DNA from: Aricia agestis
Lineage: Eukaryota; Arthropoda; Insecta; Lepidoptera; Lycaenidae
Length of the DNA stretch: 64,000 nt
Direction: 5' to 3'
NCBI RefSeq assembly: GCF_905147365.1
Contig: NC_056418.1
Coordinates: 1,208,001-1,272,000 of the forward strand
The notes under the pieces are model-generated. The model did no database searches, was not told the DNA's origin, and was given only the letters and a program-made list of their open reading frames with translations. Below, in pieces: positions 55,501-61,375 of the stretch. The position numbers and the translations under genes are program-made. The stretch's first letter is position 1, and every line of letters starts with the position of its first letter.

Positions 55501-57542
55501 GCCGCTCAACCTGGTGGCGGGCCGCGCCGGCGCTCGCGCGCTCACACACACTGCCGCCGACCTGGTGGAGGCGCTCATGGCCAGGGGGAAGTTCACGGTG
55601 AGAGACTAAGGGCCTGTTTCACCACTTCCTGATAAGTTCCAGATAGGCTATCCACAACTTATCTGACAGATAGAGTATGGAGTATCTGTCAGTTAAGTTG
55701 TGGATAACCTATCCGGCACTTTTAAGGAAGTGGTGAAACAGACGCTAAATTAAAGATGACATTAGGCTTCAGTCCCGAAATCAGCGGACAGCGGCGGCGG
55801 CACGTTCCAAAGTTAACAGAATACAGTGCGAGCATTTTTCACAATATAGCTCCTAGGCTAAAGAGGCCAATTACCGTGGGTGCCACCTTAAATTATTTTG
55901 AGTATAGAGTACGAAATTGGCAAGAAATCGGTCTAAGTATAACAGTCCTCTGTGTGTTGTCAGGTGCTGCAGGAGCTGTGCGGGTGGCTGGAGGGCGGGG
56001 AGCGCGAGGCGGCGCTGTTCGCGCTGTACCGCCTCGCGCGCGCCGCCCGCGCCCGCAGCGCCGACAGACACAAGTACGTATCTTAAACAAACTGCAGAGC
56101 GGGTCACGATTCATTGGAGTAAAATAACGGCTCACCGTACGGTACGGTACAAAGCCGTTTCTTTGAACGAAGGTGCTCAAAAAGATGCTGGACGTTTTAC
56201 TAATACAATCAGTATGGCAAAACAACAAAAACAGTAGAATGATACTGTGGAAATATGCTGGCAAACGCAATAAGTTGTTGAAATGTATAATTAATTCAGA
56301 TGTAGTATATAATATATCCGCGTTGGCTTCAGAAACTTCGATAGTGCGACTTAGGACTGTGCACTATTTGGTCCGCTACATACCTTAACATAGTGACGGC
56401 TATCTGCCAATTGCAGAATTTTATATCCATTTACTTACTTTCAGCACGTGGCATCTCCCGGAGCCCGACGAGGATCTGGTCCCGCAGCGGTACCGCGCGC
56501 GCGGCCCCGACGAGTTGTCGGGGGATGAGGCGCCGCCGCAGCCGCCGCCGCTGCCGAGACTCACACCTCCTGCGCCTGCCCCGGTTAGTGCCATCACTGC
56601 CATCACAGACTGATATATCACTCGATGACAGGCAACTTCGTGGCACCAAAATTCGTTTATCGCACGGGAACCACACATTTTCCGGGATACAGAGCCTCCT
56701 ATGTCCTTTCCCGGGACTCAAAGTAGCTCCATACCAAATTTCAGCAAAATCGGTTCAACGGTTTGGGCATTAAGAGATAACAGACAGGCAGACACACTAC
56801 GCATTTATAATATAAGTATGGATTTTCTTTGATGTACACATGGAAGTGACAACGTGTAGGTAGGTACATTTGTCTAAAGTCGAGAACGCGCTAGGAGACA
56901 TTACGCTGGAGCGATGCAGTACTTCACGTTCCGTACCTGGGCCTAGAGATAAGTGTCAAGCGATTATCGTAAACGCCAACAAAATGTATGGGATTTGGCA
57001 TTAGTATTCGCTAGCGAGGCGATGACTTATGTCAAATCGCATACATTTGGTTGGCGTTTACGATAATCGCTTGCCACTTGTCTAGTAGGGCTGATGATTT
57101 GTGTTGCGTGACGGCGCTGCCGCATATGGGGCTTTGCACGTGCGGTTTCAATTTCAAGAGCACCCAGTTCAAAATTTGAACTCTTGCATGTGTATCTCTG
57201 TGTTTATTAAATTAAGTTTAATTAAATATTACTCTCTTTAACTTATTTCAAAATTTCTATCCCCAGCCTATCCAAACCGAAATACCGCTGCACCAAAACT
57301 GCACGGGGATTATCAAGACGGTGCAGATGCCGAATAAGTTTACCGTCAAACGCACAAAGTCGCTCGGCCGGAGCTTCTCCAGCCGCCAGCACCCGGATGT
57401 GGCCCGGTACACCGTCTCCAGGAGGAACGACGTGGTCACCGCCATCACCGGCACCAGCGGGGAGACGGCCCTGGACGGGAGGAACGGGAGAACCAGGAAC
57501 GGTGTTGGGGAGTACCGCCTCAGTAGGATTACTATAGATTGA
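25561..57542 (+). CDS. Mab-21 domain protein with long C-terminal extension, 18 exons
   Basis: Exons: 25561-25699, 25956-26080, 26447-26616, 27209-27342, 38562-38758, 39265-39453, 40094-40233, 40748-40899, 41335-41519, 42515-42684, 43021-43169, 44202-44459, 49971-50139, 51435-51820, 55419-55597, 55964-56073, 56445-56583, 57267-57542; GT-AG, phases closed, 1088 residues. MGSAAS at the start fits N-myristoylation (Gly2, Ser6). Residues about 60-415 follow the Mab-21/cGAS fold order, best seen at WAEFMTPTGYLCR (Mab-21: VEFITASGYLS) and the helical LLLILDDLVQVCE segment. Of the catalytic E-x-D pair only Glu95 is kept (LEYL), and no GS loop is evident, so catalysis is doubtful. Residues 478-725 are helical; then come basic, Asp/Ser-rich and proline-rich stretches, ending KRTKSLGRSFSS...RITID. 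Membrane recruitment via a lipid anchor is inferred. Partner and role unknown. Confidence 0.8.
26245..26335 (+). repeat. LINE-associated fragment
   Basis: ACTAGCTTCCGCCCGCGACTTCG and the following GTGGAATAGTTACTTTCAGC match the head of tails such as the one at 28573; a short decayed piece in intron 2 of the Mab-21 gene. Confidence 0.4.
26845..26889. repeat. Perfect hairpin, 19-bp arms, 7-nt loop
   Basis: GAACAAAGCACCAAAGAGG and its exact complement around AGCTTCC, in intron 3 of the Mab-21 gene. Too short for a typical pre-miRNA. Confidence 0.8.
27468..27505. repeat. Perfect hairpin, 17-bp arms, 4-nt loop
   Basis: CTTTAATTTTTATCCCC / TTTA / GGGGATAAAAATTAAAG, 126 bp into intron 4 of the Mab-21 gene. 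Confidence 0.8.
27506..28572. other. Intron 4, proximal AT-rich part
   Basis: No exon found. 28260-28430 holds several GAGTTAA/TTAACTC motifs in both orientations, probably a decayed MITE. Confidence 0.4.
28573..28812 (+). repeat. RTE/BovB-like 3' tail (family R2)
   Basis: ACGAGCTTTTGCCCGCGGCTTCG, then CAAAATCCTTTCTTAG...GCCAAATTTCAGCCCG and a TTTATAAATTATATAGAC end. Second copy at 36457-36700. Confidence 0.6.
29832..30779 (+). CDS. LINE ORF1 protein: coiled coil plus RRM-like nucleic-acid binding domain
   Basis: 315 residues. Residues 1-50 are Ser/Thr/Lys-rich. 55-140 form coiled-coil heptads (LDTKLEKLKSSLIEDVKNI; IETIEKQLEDLK). 140-260 look like the L1-ORF1-type RRM and C-terminal domain: RRIVLYGLNE, then SVKRIGKHGDRRPINIEL, then a basic RLEHRNRLRETLRYARQ-like stretch. 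Family role: trimeric RNA chaperone binding LINE RNA in cytoplasmic particles. The frame is open, with ATG in context CCAAAATGA. It overlaps ORF2 by 32 nt. Confidence 0.85.
   Translation: MKPKTKRLTQESNHSDQSIDDLTGNTINQTSDGCSLVSSSPKTTKPEKITLDNISVLLDTKLEKLKSSLIEDVKNIIRTEFHYAIEQLQSQVAKDRNTPGKTVPVDEQIQIKENITITTLNQKIETIEKQLEDLKNSRRIVLYGLNEKHHETEHDIINHVSRAFYEIMNIHIDPYIESVKRIGKHGDRRPINIELMNKRLAKHIIECSQIFQNTGLAVSPYMNKMRLEHRNRLRETLRYARQNGDHAVIKNNILYINGIEHTINTEHTKPEIDVTTNSIIQNNRNIDETLQNQSYSSTEQLNQALNPTRNRTFRN
30748..33645 (+). CDS. LINE ORF2 protein: AP endonuclease and reverse transcriptase
   Basis: The frame is open for 965 codons from just after a TGA at 30745. Endonuclease motifs in order: FQNIQSLGNK, LLLSEIW, GGGVCIIL, ILGGDFNI, SSTCIDLLFTN, GLSDHKAL. 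RT motifs: LITPIHKKGD, NYRPIALLPTFSKIFEK, QNGFRQARST, LLDMTKAYDKV, SIPQGSVIGCVLF and the catalytic FADD (VLFADDIS). A LINE-type C-terminal tail with RDSCRPYF follows. No ATG precedes the endonuclease motifs; the first in frame is near 31180, inside the domain. Translation probably depends on ORF1 (reinitiation, or +1 shift in the 32-nt overlap). No stop or missing catalytic residue was seen. Confidence 0.85.
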   Translation: MQQETGHFETKLNIVFQNIQSLGNKIDLVEHFLLDSKVDILLLSEIWKNKNFCDSIFIPGYKIVSTFCRETREGGGVCIILKDDIEYIERKDINNNSQEYVIEFSAIEIPKLNCVLIGLYRADRHINIFYEQITKILNKLNTKNMNKYIILGGDFNINILNTNKQTEELIHTMRSYNLEQLIKEPTRVTSNSSTCIDLLFTNYNPLLKKCQVEDYGLSDHKALNITIDNNNLHSKNNRPWYIKKRIFTIEKMNSFNNALKEIEWHNIINEKDDVNVNYNNFSSILKTILNKHIPIQKIKIKNKPKKSWLTTGLKKSCKHKRILRTILNQTNNDVIHKFYKKYCKTLKRTIKISKKLSYKNQMEKSDNKTKTMWRIINQKSGRTKDNTHENISLKLDDKTVKCPKEITNTFNKYFATVGTDPNKKISAKGRPVVNSPLCSMYLSPVNRKEIINLIRSIKNKHSCGMDDIPPTLVKHCAINLSVPLTYLVNQSFLEAKFPDSLKISLITPIHKKGDKQTPSNYRPIALLPTFSKIFEKAMCIRLYNFLERNNILDDSQNGFRQARSTTLAVYKYIQTALQYINDQKYVLSILLDMTKAYDKVIYDILLEKLSGSGIRGPAYSWFKSFLENRKQIVQIEHNDQETREITKIRSEELEMICSIPQGSVIGCVLFLLYINDLPKILNSQIALPVLFADDISILIKYENTNSTDDVLQKILKDVTDWLRDHNLEINFKKTKTIQFRSYKKPAIKINTTFENTNLDTVDTFNLLGINIDTHLNWKTHIQTIKSKLSKFTYALFHLKCSTDTQTSLTAYYAYAYSWLRYGIILWGNSVNSHELFILQKKCVRIIAQIKNRDSCRPYFIKYKLLTLTSIYILDISLFVFKNFDYFTKVKDTHDINTRHKNRLHLPYSRIKMLNESPYYMSVKIFNHLPDAIKNETKLLSFTRKLKSYLSEKCFYSLEEFFSKED
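34387..36025 (+). mobile_element. hAT transposon remnant with exact 8-bp target duplication
   Basis: Tips CAGGGCCGTAGCTAG and CTAGCTACAGCCCTG (one mismatch) are flanked by GTCTGAAC at 34379-34386 and 36026-36033, the 8-bp duplication typical of hAT. Inside are a C-terminal transposase piece (35131-35400), a tRNA-like SINE fragment (about 35035-35105) and two family W copies (34468-34913 minus; 35705-35960 plus). Confidence 0.85.
35131..35400 (+). pseudogene. hAT transposase C-terminal (dimerisation domain) fragment
   Basis: About 89 residues ending in TAA at 35398. CESTFSTLTAINRPQRLSMG, then ERMAGMVFLAFEKKRT, then DLNEVLRIFNNMANRRIQLF follow the hAT C-terminal order ('FS.L..I....R..M..ERL..L......R......EV...F'). 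The N-terminal BED finger and RNase-H-like catalytic core are missing, so this copy cannot transpose itself. Confidence 0.75.
36250..36700 (+). repeat. Two abutting LINE tails (family R then R2)
   Basis: 36250-36456 ends ...CACACTTTCGCATTTATA and joins directly to 36457-36700, which starts ACGAGCTTTTGCCCGCGG. The second lacks a few bases present in the copy at 28573 (CGTCCAGTGG). Confidence 0.6.
37137..38017. repeat. Two family W copies in opposite orientation
   Basis: 37137-37569 is plus (AGGGTTCCGTACCCAAAGGG to CGAGTTCGACTCGCACTTG), 37788-38017 minus and internally deleted. Both keep the GACGGACAGACGGACA-type core that is expanded in the copy at 47870. Confidence 0.65.
38039..38166. mobile_element. 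PIF/Harbinger-like MITE (family H), copy 3
   Basis: 128 bp, tips GGGCCTGTTTCACCACTTCC and complement, TAA at 38036-38038 and 38167-38169. About 400 bp before exon 5 of the Mab-21 gene. Confidence 0.85.
39474..39615 (+). pseudogene. Tandem partial copy of exon 6 (pseudo-exon)
   Basis: Repeats 39322-39475, including coding bases from CGACCTGGCAGCTGTGG, the donor CAGGTTAGT and intron bases up to TAGCTTA. Relative to the source it has an internal deletion and a small insertion. In the source register it reads ATWQLWHPALEASLDAHH and then reaches a TGA, so it cannot serve as an intact alternative exon. Confidence 0.85.
39905..40052. mobile_element. MITE (family N)
   Basis: GAGTCAATTCGGACCGCAAC at the left and GTTGCCGTCTGAATTG at the right, with TTGACAGATTT / AAATCTATCAA inside; TAA and TAG flanks. 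Ends about 40 bp before exon 7. Confidence 0.65.
40324..40420 (+). pseudogene. Tandem partial copy of the 3' end of exon 7 and its donor
   Basis: GCGCATCACGTGCTGCTTAT..ACTGGATGAGTGAGTT repeats 40203-40240, and the homology continues through the intron (ACCATACAT, AGGTCCAAAAA, ACAGCGC) to about 40295 of the source. Offset is about 121 bp, divergence moderate. Confidence 0.8.
41520..42499. other. Intron 9 (or a gene boundary)
   Basis: AT-rich, no repeat family recognised except GAATGAATG microsatellite bases near 42285-42320 and CGACACG-type short inverted pairs near 42050-42160. If exons 10-18 are a separate gene, its promoter would lie here. Confidence 0.4.
42500..57542 (+). CDS. Exons 10-18: C-terminal half of the Mab-21 gene, alternatively an independent gene
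   Basis: An ATG at 42500 (A at -3) lies nine bases after an in-frame TGA (42491) and reads MNTDQQQHTMFRMNLLQ into the exon 10 frame, so a separate start is possible. In the favoured single-gene model the acceptor is CAG at 42512-42514 or 42518-42520, both phase 0 like the strong donor TATGTAAGT after exon 9. The encoded ~600 residues are helical at first (ESLERLIHLLAIMLDQAREM; YLSPVLKPFLDELYSSS), then a Tyr/Cys/Trp-containing segment (GLREYCMGVHNG), a basic region (QPRRRRSRRSRPL), an acidic SESGTSDTEDSG motif, a Pro-rich stretch, and KRTKSLGRSFSSR near the end. I do not recognise a family for this half. Confidence 0.55.
43210..43580 (+). repeat. Dispersed repeat family G with expanded minisatellite
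   Basis: Same ends as 20005-20335; the internal AGGGAATAGGGGAGGGT array is longest here (about 43325-43445). Confidence 0.75.
43588..43738 (-). repeat. RTE-type 3' tail (family R)
   Basis: TGTCTGTTACCTCTTCACGC to CGGGCATCATCTAGT, the reverse of the family R tail, abutting the family G copy. Confidence 0.6.
44460..45735. other. Intron 12, proximal part
   Basis: AT-rich. 45035-45140 is a LINE tail (ATACCTGTGCGAAGCCGGGG). No exon or RNA gene seen elsewhere. Confidence 0.45.
45736..46080 (+). pseudogene. Non-LTR retrotransposon RT C-terminal fragment
   Basis: An open frame of 107 residues: DAFEMWCWRKMLQIPWTAFR, then SSICLRRVLDFFGHIARKDG, then GRRPRGRSPIRWSDQVR, the standard C-terminus of endonuclease-RT LINEs in insects. 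Upstream RT domains are absent (5' truncation); it is followed by a non-coding tail. Confidence 0.75.
46156..46324 (-). repeat. RTE-type 3' tail (family R)
   Basis: CTGTCTGTCACCTCTTCACG through TTGCGGACACTATCTAGTG on the plus strand, the reverse of family R. Confidence 0.6.
46370..46414. repeat. Perfect hairpin, 20-bp arms, 5-nt loop
   Basis: GATATAAAAGTTCGAGTTAG / TGCAT / complement, in intron 12 of the Mab-21 gene. Confidence 0.8.
46415..47597. other. Intron 12, middle part
   Basis: AT-rich without a recognised gene. An 82-codon frame at 47263-47508 has no family resemblance and was not called. A short direct repeat (ATCGTTTCTAGAAATCATCAT) occurs at about 46808 and 46832. Confidence 0.35.
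47870..48170 (-). repeat. Family W repeat with expanded GACA/GACG minisatellite
   Basis: Minus-oriented copy; 48013-48115 is a run of GACAGACAGACGGACA variants, much longer than in the other W copies. Preceded at 47598-47755 by a family S copy. Confidence 0.7.
48546..49240 (+). pseudogene. LINE RT C-terminal fragment with (TTGAA)n tail
   Basis: A 131-codon frame (48570-48965) with KRCVRSMCNLKQSDSCQSYF, THRKRKLKMP-like middle and LKSFLIKKSFYTVKEYLNE end parallels the C-terminus of the intact LINE at 33250-33645. It is followed by AATAAAG and an ATTGA tandem tail at 49212-49237. Severely 5'-truncated. Confidence 0.75.
49241..49970. other. Intron 12, distal part
   Basis: No gene. 49737-49815 carries a relative of the TIR repeat at 14343 (AACTAACAAGTAGGC, GGCCGGCGCGCGCC). 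Confidence 0.4.
50232..50545 (+). repeat. Dispersed repeat family G
   Basis: GGGGGCAAACGAGCAAACGG to GAACGTGGTATTTCTCCGGT with a short minisatellite, in intron 13 of the Mab-21 gene. Confidence 0.7.
50546..51434. other. Intron 13, remaining part
   Basis: No gene or recognised repeat; ends in a good polypyrimidine tract and CAG before exon 14. Confidence 0.4.
52340..53385 (-). pseudogene. ORF1-like protein of a non-LTR retrotransposon, broken, without ORF2
   Basis: Read on the minus strand from about 53382: MALVANGLLAFIQRTIDTMD, then SFTSEEIAQGKQLLYETLG and VPAFVAKKLHKLSPVTLDHV form a helical N-terminal domain that resembles LINE ORF1 N-termini. It closes at 52963. After a frame change, 52763-52350 has basic linkers (VERKKKKPVVRYH) and an end domain (KVNFSSFVVRVPTHHLPTFE...FWPIGVVYRSF) like the C-terminal domain of such ORF1s. 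No endonuclease or RT lies downstream on that strand. GC content is far above the surrounding intron. Assignment is from pattern memory, not a search. Confidence 0.6.
53930..54470. repeat. Strand-skewed T-rich tract
   Basis: About 540 bp strongly T-rich and G-poor on the plus strand, without ORF or clear period. GGGTTCGAGGATT at 53925 recurs at 54737, suggesting the tract belongs to the insertion that includes the element at 54732-55210. Confidence 0.5.
54732..55210 (-). mobile_element. Antisense LTR-like insertion with a heat-shock-type promoter
   Basis: On the minus strand: a perfect GAAnnTTCnnGAA heat-shock element (55204-55192), a palindrome (about 55171-55127), a second partial element (55054-55042), a perfect third (55010-54998), TATAAAAA (54985-54978) and TCAGTT initiator (54956-54951). 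About 170 nt later come AATAAAG (54788-54782) and an A15 tract (54731-54717). HSE2 and HSE3 lie in two related ~45-bp repeats ending TTGTTTAC. This order matches an LTR (U3-R-polyA) or an hsp-type promoter; no protein is encoded. In intron 14 of the Mab-21 gene. Confidence 0.6.
54951..55204 (-). promoter_or_regulatory. Predicted heat-shock-responsive core promoter
   Basis: Initiator A at 54954, first T of TATA 31 bp upstream, nearest heat-shock element 44-56 bp upstream, then about 88-100 and 238-250 bp upstream. The TATA-to-initiator spacing is canonical for arthropod pol II promoters. HSF binding and heat induction are inferred from motif match only. Confidence 0.55.
55610..55745. mobile_element. 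PIF/Harbinger-like MITE (family H), copy 4
   Basis: 136 bp, tips GGGCCTGTTTCACCACTTCC and decayed complement, TAA at 55607-55609 and 55746-55748. It starts 12 bp after exon 15 of the Mab-21 gene. Confidence 0.85.
56608..56822 (+). repeat. RTE-type 3' tail (family R)
   Basis: From ACTGATATATCACTCGATGA to CATTTATAATATAAGTATGG in intron 17 of the Mab-21 gene. Confidence 0.6.
56943..57084. mobile_element. Foldback MITE
   Basis: Arms CAAGCGATTATCGTAAACGC and complement, extended by CTAGAGATAAGTG / CACTTGTCTAG tips; ~142 bp, non-coding, in the last intron of the Mab-21 gene. Confidence 0.65.
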
Positions 57543-57618
57543 TGATATTGTGATAATTTAGAACAATGTTATTTCAAAAAAATATGTTGAGTTTTTATTT
57601 TAAGGTGTTAACGTTTTA

Positions 57619-57765
57619 GGGTCAATTCAGACCGCAATGCGATGCGTAGTCGCATTTCTAAATTTGTAATGAATTGACAGATTTGCATGACGTCTCACGT
57701 AATCGAAATCTGTCAAATCCTTACAGAAATGCATTTACGCGTCGCGTTGCGGTCTGAATTGACCC
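57619..57765. mobile_element. MITE (family N), best-preserved copy, TTA duplication
   Basis: Tips GGGTCAATTCAGACCGCAA and TTGCGGTCTGAATTGACCC; TTA at 57616-57618 and 57766-57768; AATTGACAGATTT / AAATCTGTCAAATC inside. 76 bp after the Mab-21 gene stop, thus probably in or near its 3' UTR. Confidence 0.8.
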
Positions 57766-57775
57766 TTAAGATTAA

Positions 57776-58302
57776 GGGTGCTCCCATATATCAGTTACAT
57801 AACGTTATATAACTGCTGTATGTTTTAACATTGTGTAACAGGATAACATTTTATAACAGCGTGTAACATATGCTACAACAGGCGGACCCAAATGGCGGAC
57901 CGCGGTCCGCATCCGGACCGCCGACCCATTGTGTGCGGACCGAGCATTTTCGAAGATGAACTTCGTTAAAAATAAATTTCGGTCTCGACTTACTGTACAC
58001 ATCTTCAGGATTTTATATCAATAGCTTGCACCAGTTTCACTTCAAACATCCGATCTTTGTAATTTCCTTAATGACTTAAATAAATAAATAAACGATGACT
58101 TACTTTTGTTTAATAAATATTTTTTATAAAATGTGCGGACCGCGAAGGTCATTCCTGAAAATGGACACCGAGCGAAACTAATTGGTGACCCCTGCGCTAC
58201 AACATGTCAAGAAATAAACGTGTCTTTTGTTATAATTTGTAAAAGAAAAGTTAGACAACAATGTTATCTAACGTTATATAACAGCTGCTGTGTGGGAGCA
58301 CC
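57776..58302. mobile_element. TIR element flanked by TTAA, host of a hAT MITE
   Basis: GGGTGCTCCCA at the left and TGGGAGCACC at the right, with ACGTTATATAAC and its complement further in; TTAA at 57772-57775 and 58303-58306 suggests piggyBac-type targeting, though TTA/TAA would also fit. Split by the element at 57879-58194. Confidence 0.65.
57879..58194. mobile_element. 316-bp hAT-like MITE nested in the TTAA element
   Basis: Tips CAGGCGGACCC and GGTGACCCCTG, flanked by TGCTACAA (57871-57878) and CGCTACAA (58195-58202), an 8-bp duplication with one difference. The GCGGACCG-rich interior recalls 'CAGTGGTCC' hAT repeats. Confidence 0.7.
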
Positions 58303-58790
58303 TTAACTGCTGTCTGGGAGCACAAGGCGTCACGTTGGTCAAGTTGCATTTAAAAATATCGTTCATATATACAGTTAATTTAAAATGTACACAAAGAAAC
58401 AATAGCGCGTTACTACGAATTTAAATGTTTCAGTCTCTGTAATTTGATCGAATCTTACCTTTTATCTATGTTTAGATTAATTGGATTTCGACAGAGTTTT
58501 AACCAAATGTTATTATTCTTCTCAGATTTTGTTGGAAATTTTTGTTAACAATAAGGTTATTGAAAAGTGAAGTTTTTCTGATCATGTTCTAATTTATTGC
58601 AGATTTTTCTGATTATGTTTTAATTTTTGATTTAGTTGTCCTGAGATGCACCTAGGCAGTCTACTTTGGCTAGAAATCCAAAGTAAATCGAATAAATAAT
58701 TTTAACATAAGTGTTGAAAAATAAAGGCCATGAAAACTCATAAAACTTTTATTTAATTTAAATCTCACTCTGTGGGCTGGTCTTTAATAG
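58303..58790. other. Intergenic AT-rich DNA
   Basis: No gene; contains an AATAAAGG at about 58718 of unclear use. Confidence 0.35.
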
Positions 58791-58970
58791 AAAGAAAGAA
58801 AGAAAGAAAACCTTTATTTGTGCAAGAAAACATACATAGCTTAGTTACAATAAATAATACATAATAAATTAATGTTTTCGAGCACAAGCCGACGCAGCTC
58901 AGCATATGCTTAAAAATTGGGATGAATAATTATAGTAGTTATTCATTCCAATTTTTAAGCTTTTTAACAT
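58791..58970 (-). repeat. LINE 3' tail, reversed
   Basis: (AAAG)n then AACCTTTATTTGTGCAAG: on the minus strand, CAAATAAAGGTTTTC followed by (CTTT)n. A TTAAAAATTGGGATGAATAA / complement hairpin follows at about 58910-58963. Confidence 0.55.
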
Positions 58971-59021
58971 CTGGTTCCACTAGCTATAGTCAAAACAAGT
59001 TATGGGTGGCACCAGCGGTCA

Positions 59022-59176
59022 TTGACTGAAAATTCGTTTATCGCGCGGGAACCGTACATTTTTCCGGATAAAAAGTATTCTATGTCCTTCCCGGGACTCA
59101 AAGTATGTCTGTTTGAGCGTGAAGAGGTAACAGACAGACAGACAGACACACTTTCGCGTTTATAATATTAGTATGG
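59022..59176 (+). repeat. RTE-type 3' tail (family R), internally deleted
   Basis: AAAATTCGTTTATCGCGCGG to TATAATATTAGTATGGATAT. Confidence 0.6.
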
Positions 59177-59595
59177 ATATGGATTAGAAACACCTGTCAC
59201 TTAATTGGCAATTTCGGTTTGTATGACTAGATCCTTGACAGGGGGTCAACAACCGCTACGGACAGAATTCAGCAATTTGAGAATATATGCTATCAGCTAA
59301 ACTGCTGACTAATCTAATGTCGTGCTCCAGGTGCATGCTATTACTCTGTGACATATTGCTCGCGCGGTCACGGTTGTGACCAGATATATTACATACCACT
59401 GTATGCATATTATATTGTGTTGTATTTGTTGCTATTATCACTCCTAAGTCCTAACTAATATAAATAATATTTTTGAATTAAAATATAGTATCTAACATAC
59501 TTAAGTAGTGTATTTTGTCCCTTGTATATATTTCACTGTGAAAGTAGCAGCGCTCTAAAATGTACGGTTTCCGCGCGATAAACGAATTATAGCGC

Positions 59596-61375
59596 ATCGG
59601 AGTTACGGGCGTTATCTAGTCTTTTACTAAAGTACATAATTATTAAGCTAATGAAATCCACTATATCTCACATATATTATAATATACTAGATCCTTTGAG
59701 ACGAAATTACTAATTTCGATTATAATTATGTGTTATTCGTTCAATATATAATCGTCAATTCAATATATAACCGTCAACTGTGGAATGGTCCCTGGTAGTG
59801 GACGACCTACTAAGGGAACTGAACCTCAGTAGATATTACGCTCAAGGGTACGCTGACGACCTGGCGATTCTAGTGGTGGGCAAATGCGCATCAGTGGTCG
59901 CTGGGTTAATGCAGTCAGCACTAAGAGTCGTCGAGGATTGGTGCCGAAGGGTCAAGCTAACAGTAAACGCTGATAAGACGGTCTTGATACTTTTCACCAA
60001 AAAGAGGAAGTTGGAGGGACTAAGACCCCCAACACTCTTCGGAAAAACTGTTAAGTTTGCGAGTGAAGTCAAATATTTAGGAGTAATCTTAGACAAAGGA
60101 CTCACTTGGAATAAGCACATCGAGTATATTACGAAAAAAGCTAGATGTGCTCTGGGTTCCTGTTGGAAGCTTGTCAGCTCTAAATGGGGTATTCGGCCGA
60201 AGGCAATGCTATGGATATATACAGCCATAGTGAGACTGATTACCACATATGGCTGCGTAGTGTGGCAAAAAAAGGCTGAACAAGTAAACTGTCGTAAAAA
60301 TCTGAACAGCGTTCAGAGACTGGCATGCCTAATAATCACGGGTGGGCTCTCGTCAACACCTACCGCTTCCCTCGAGGCCCTGATCAACCTAACTCCGCTT
60401 CCTCTGCTTGTTCAGATGGAGGCCAGAAAGGCGGCTCTCAGGGCCAGGATGGCGGGCAGGACAAATTGGGCCTCCACCCCATTTAGACAGCTAGAACAGT
60501 CTCTTCGTGAATCACCCATCATGGACATGCCATCAGATGCCATGATCAAGGTGCATAGCTTTTCGAAGCAATATCAGGTTCTTATACCTGCCAGGGAGGA
60601 CTGGGAAGGAAAAATCCCAATTGATGTTCGCCTTAGCGATATAGTTTGGTTCACGGATGGATCAAGGAAAGACAAACGTGCGGGAGCCGGATTCTACGGA
60701 GGCAGGCCCCCAAGAGGCAAACATGCCAGTTTGCGACCGTGGTTCGCAAACTGAGCAGGAAGCAATGGGTTGAGACCCCTGGCCTTAGACACTCTAAGGC
60801 ACTAATTTCTGCCTTCAACAAGAAACTGTCAGGAATAGTGCTCACCATGGGTAGGAATCAATTAAGAATCCTTACCAGAAGCCTAACTGGGCACTGCAAG
60901 CTCAATAAGCACCTTAACAGAATAGGTGTTAGTAGCTCAATGACTTGCAGATTCTGCGAGGAGGAGGATGAAACACCTATACACCTTCTCCTTGACTGCC
61001 CTGCTCTACTACAGAGCAGGAACAGACACCTTGGTTGCTACGAACACACATCCACCGAGGAAATTCGTGGCACCAACCCCAGCCACATCGTTCAATTTAT
61101 GAGCAGCATTGGGTTGGGGACGGTACTCTAATGCGAAGGAGTCACAATAGATCCTCAAGGGTCGCAGTGACATCAGGGCTACTTGACCTGCCTTCAGCAA
61201 AAAAAAAATCGGAGTTACGGGCGTTATCTAGTCTTTTACTAAAGTGCATAATTATTATTAAGCTAATGAAATCCACTATATCTCACATATATTATAATAT
61301 ACTAGATCCTTTGAGACGAAATTACTAATTTCGATTATAATTATGTGTTATTCGTTCAATATATAATCGTCAATT
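59596..61375 (+). mobile_element. 5'-truncated RNase-H LINE bracketed by a ~165-bp direct duplication
   Basis: 59597-59760 and 61209-61375 are direct repeats (TCGGAGTTACGGGC ... ATAATCGTCAATT) differing by one substitution and a 3-bp ATT expansion. Between them lie RT and C-terminal coding sequence ending in A10 (61199-61208). At the 5' junction, CAATATATAACCGTCAAC re-copies the end of the duplication. This matches a target-primed insertion with an exceptionally long target duplication. Confidence 0.8.
59780..61131 (+). pseudogene. RT-RNase H fragment of a LOA/I-type LINE
   Basis: Frame 1 (to 60754) starts within RT: catalytic GYADDLAIL, then KTVLILFTKKRK and KYLGVILDKGLTWNKHI (thumb), then the start of RNase H, FTDGSRKDKRAGAG. 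The rest of RNase H is missing. Frame 2 resumes at about 60730 with RKQWVETPGLRHSKALI and a Cys/His motif CRFCEEEDETPIHLLLDC (C-x2-C-x8-H-x4-C), ending at 61131. An internal deletion with frameshift therefore removed most of RNase H. Clade assignment to LOA/I rests on RNase H after RT. Confidence 0.75.
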
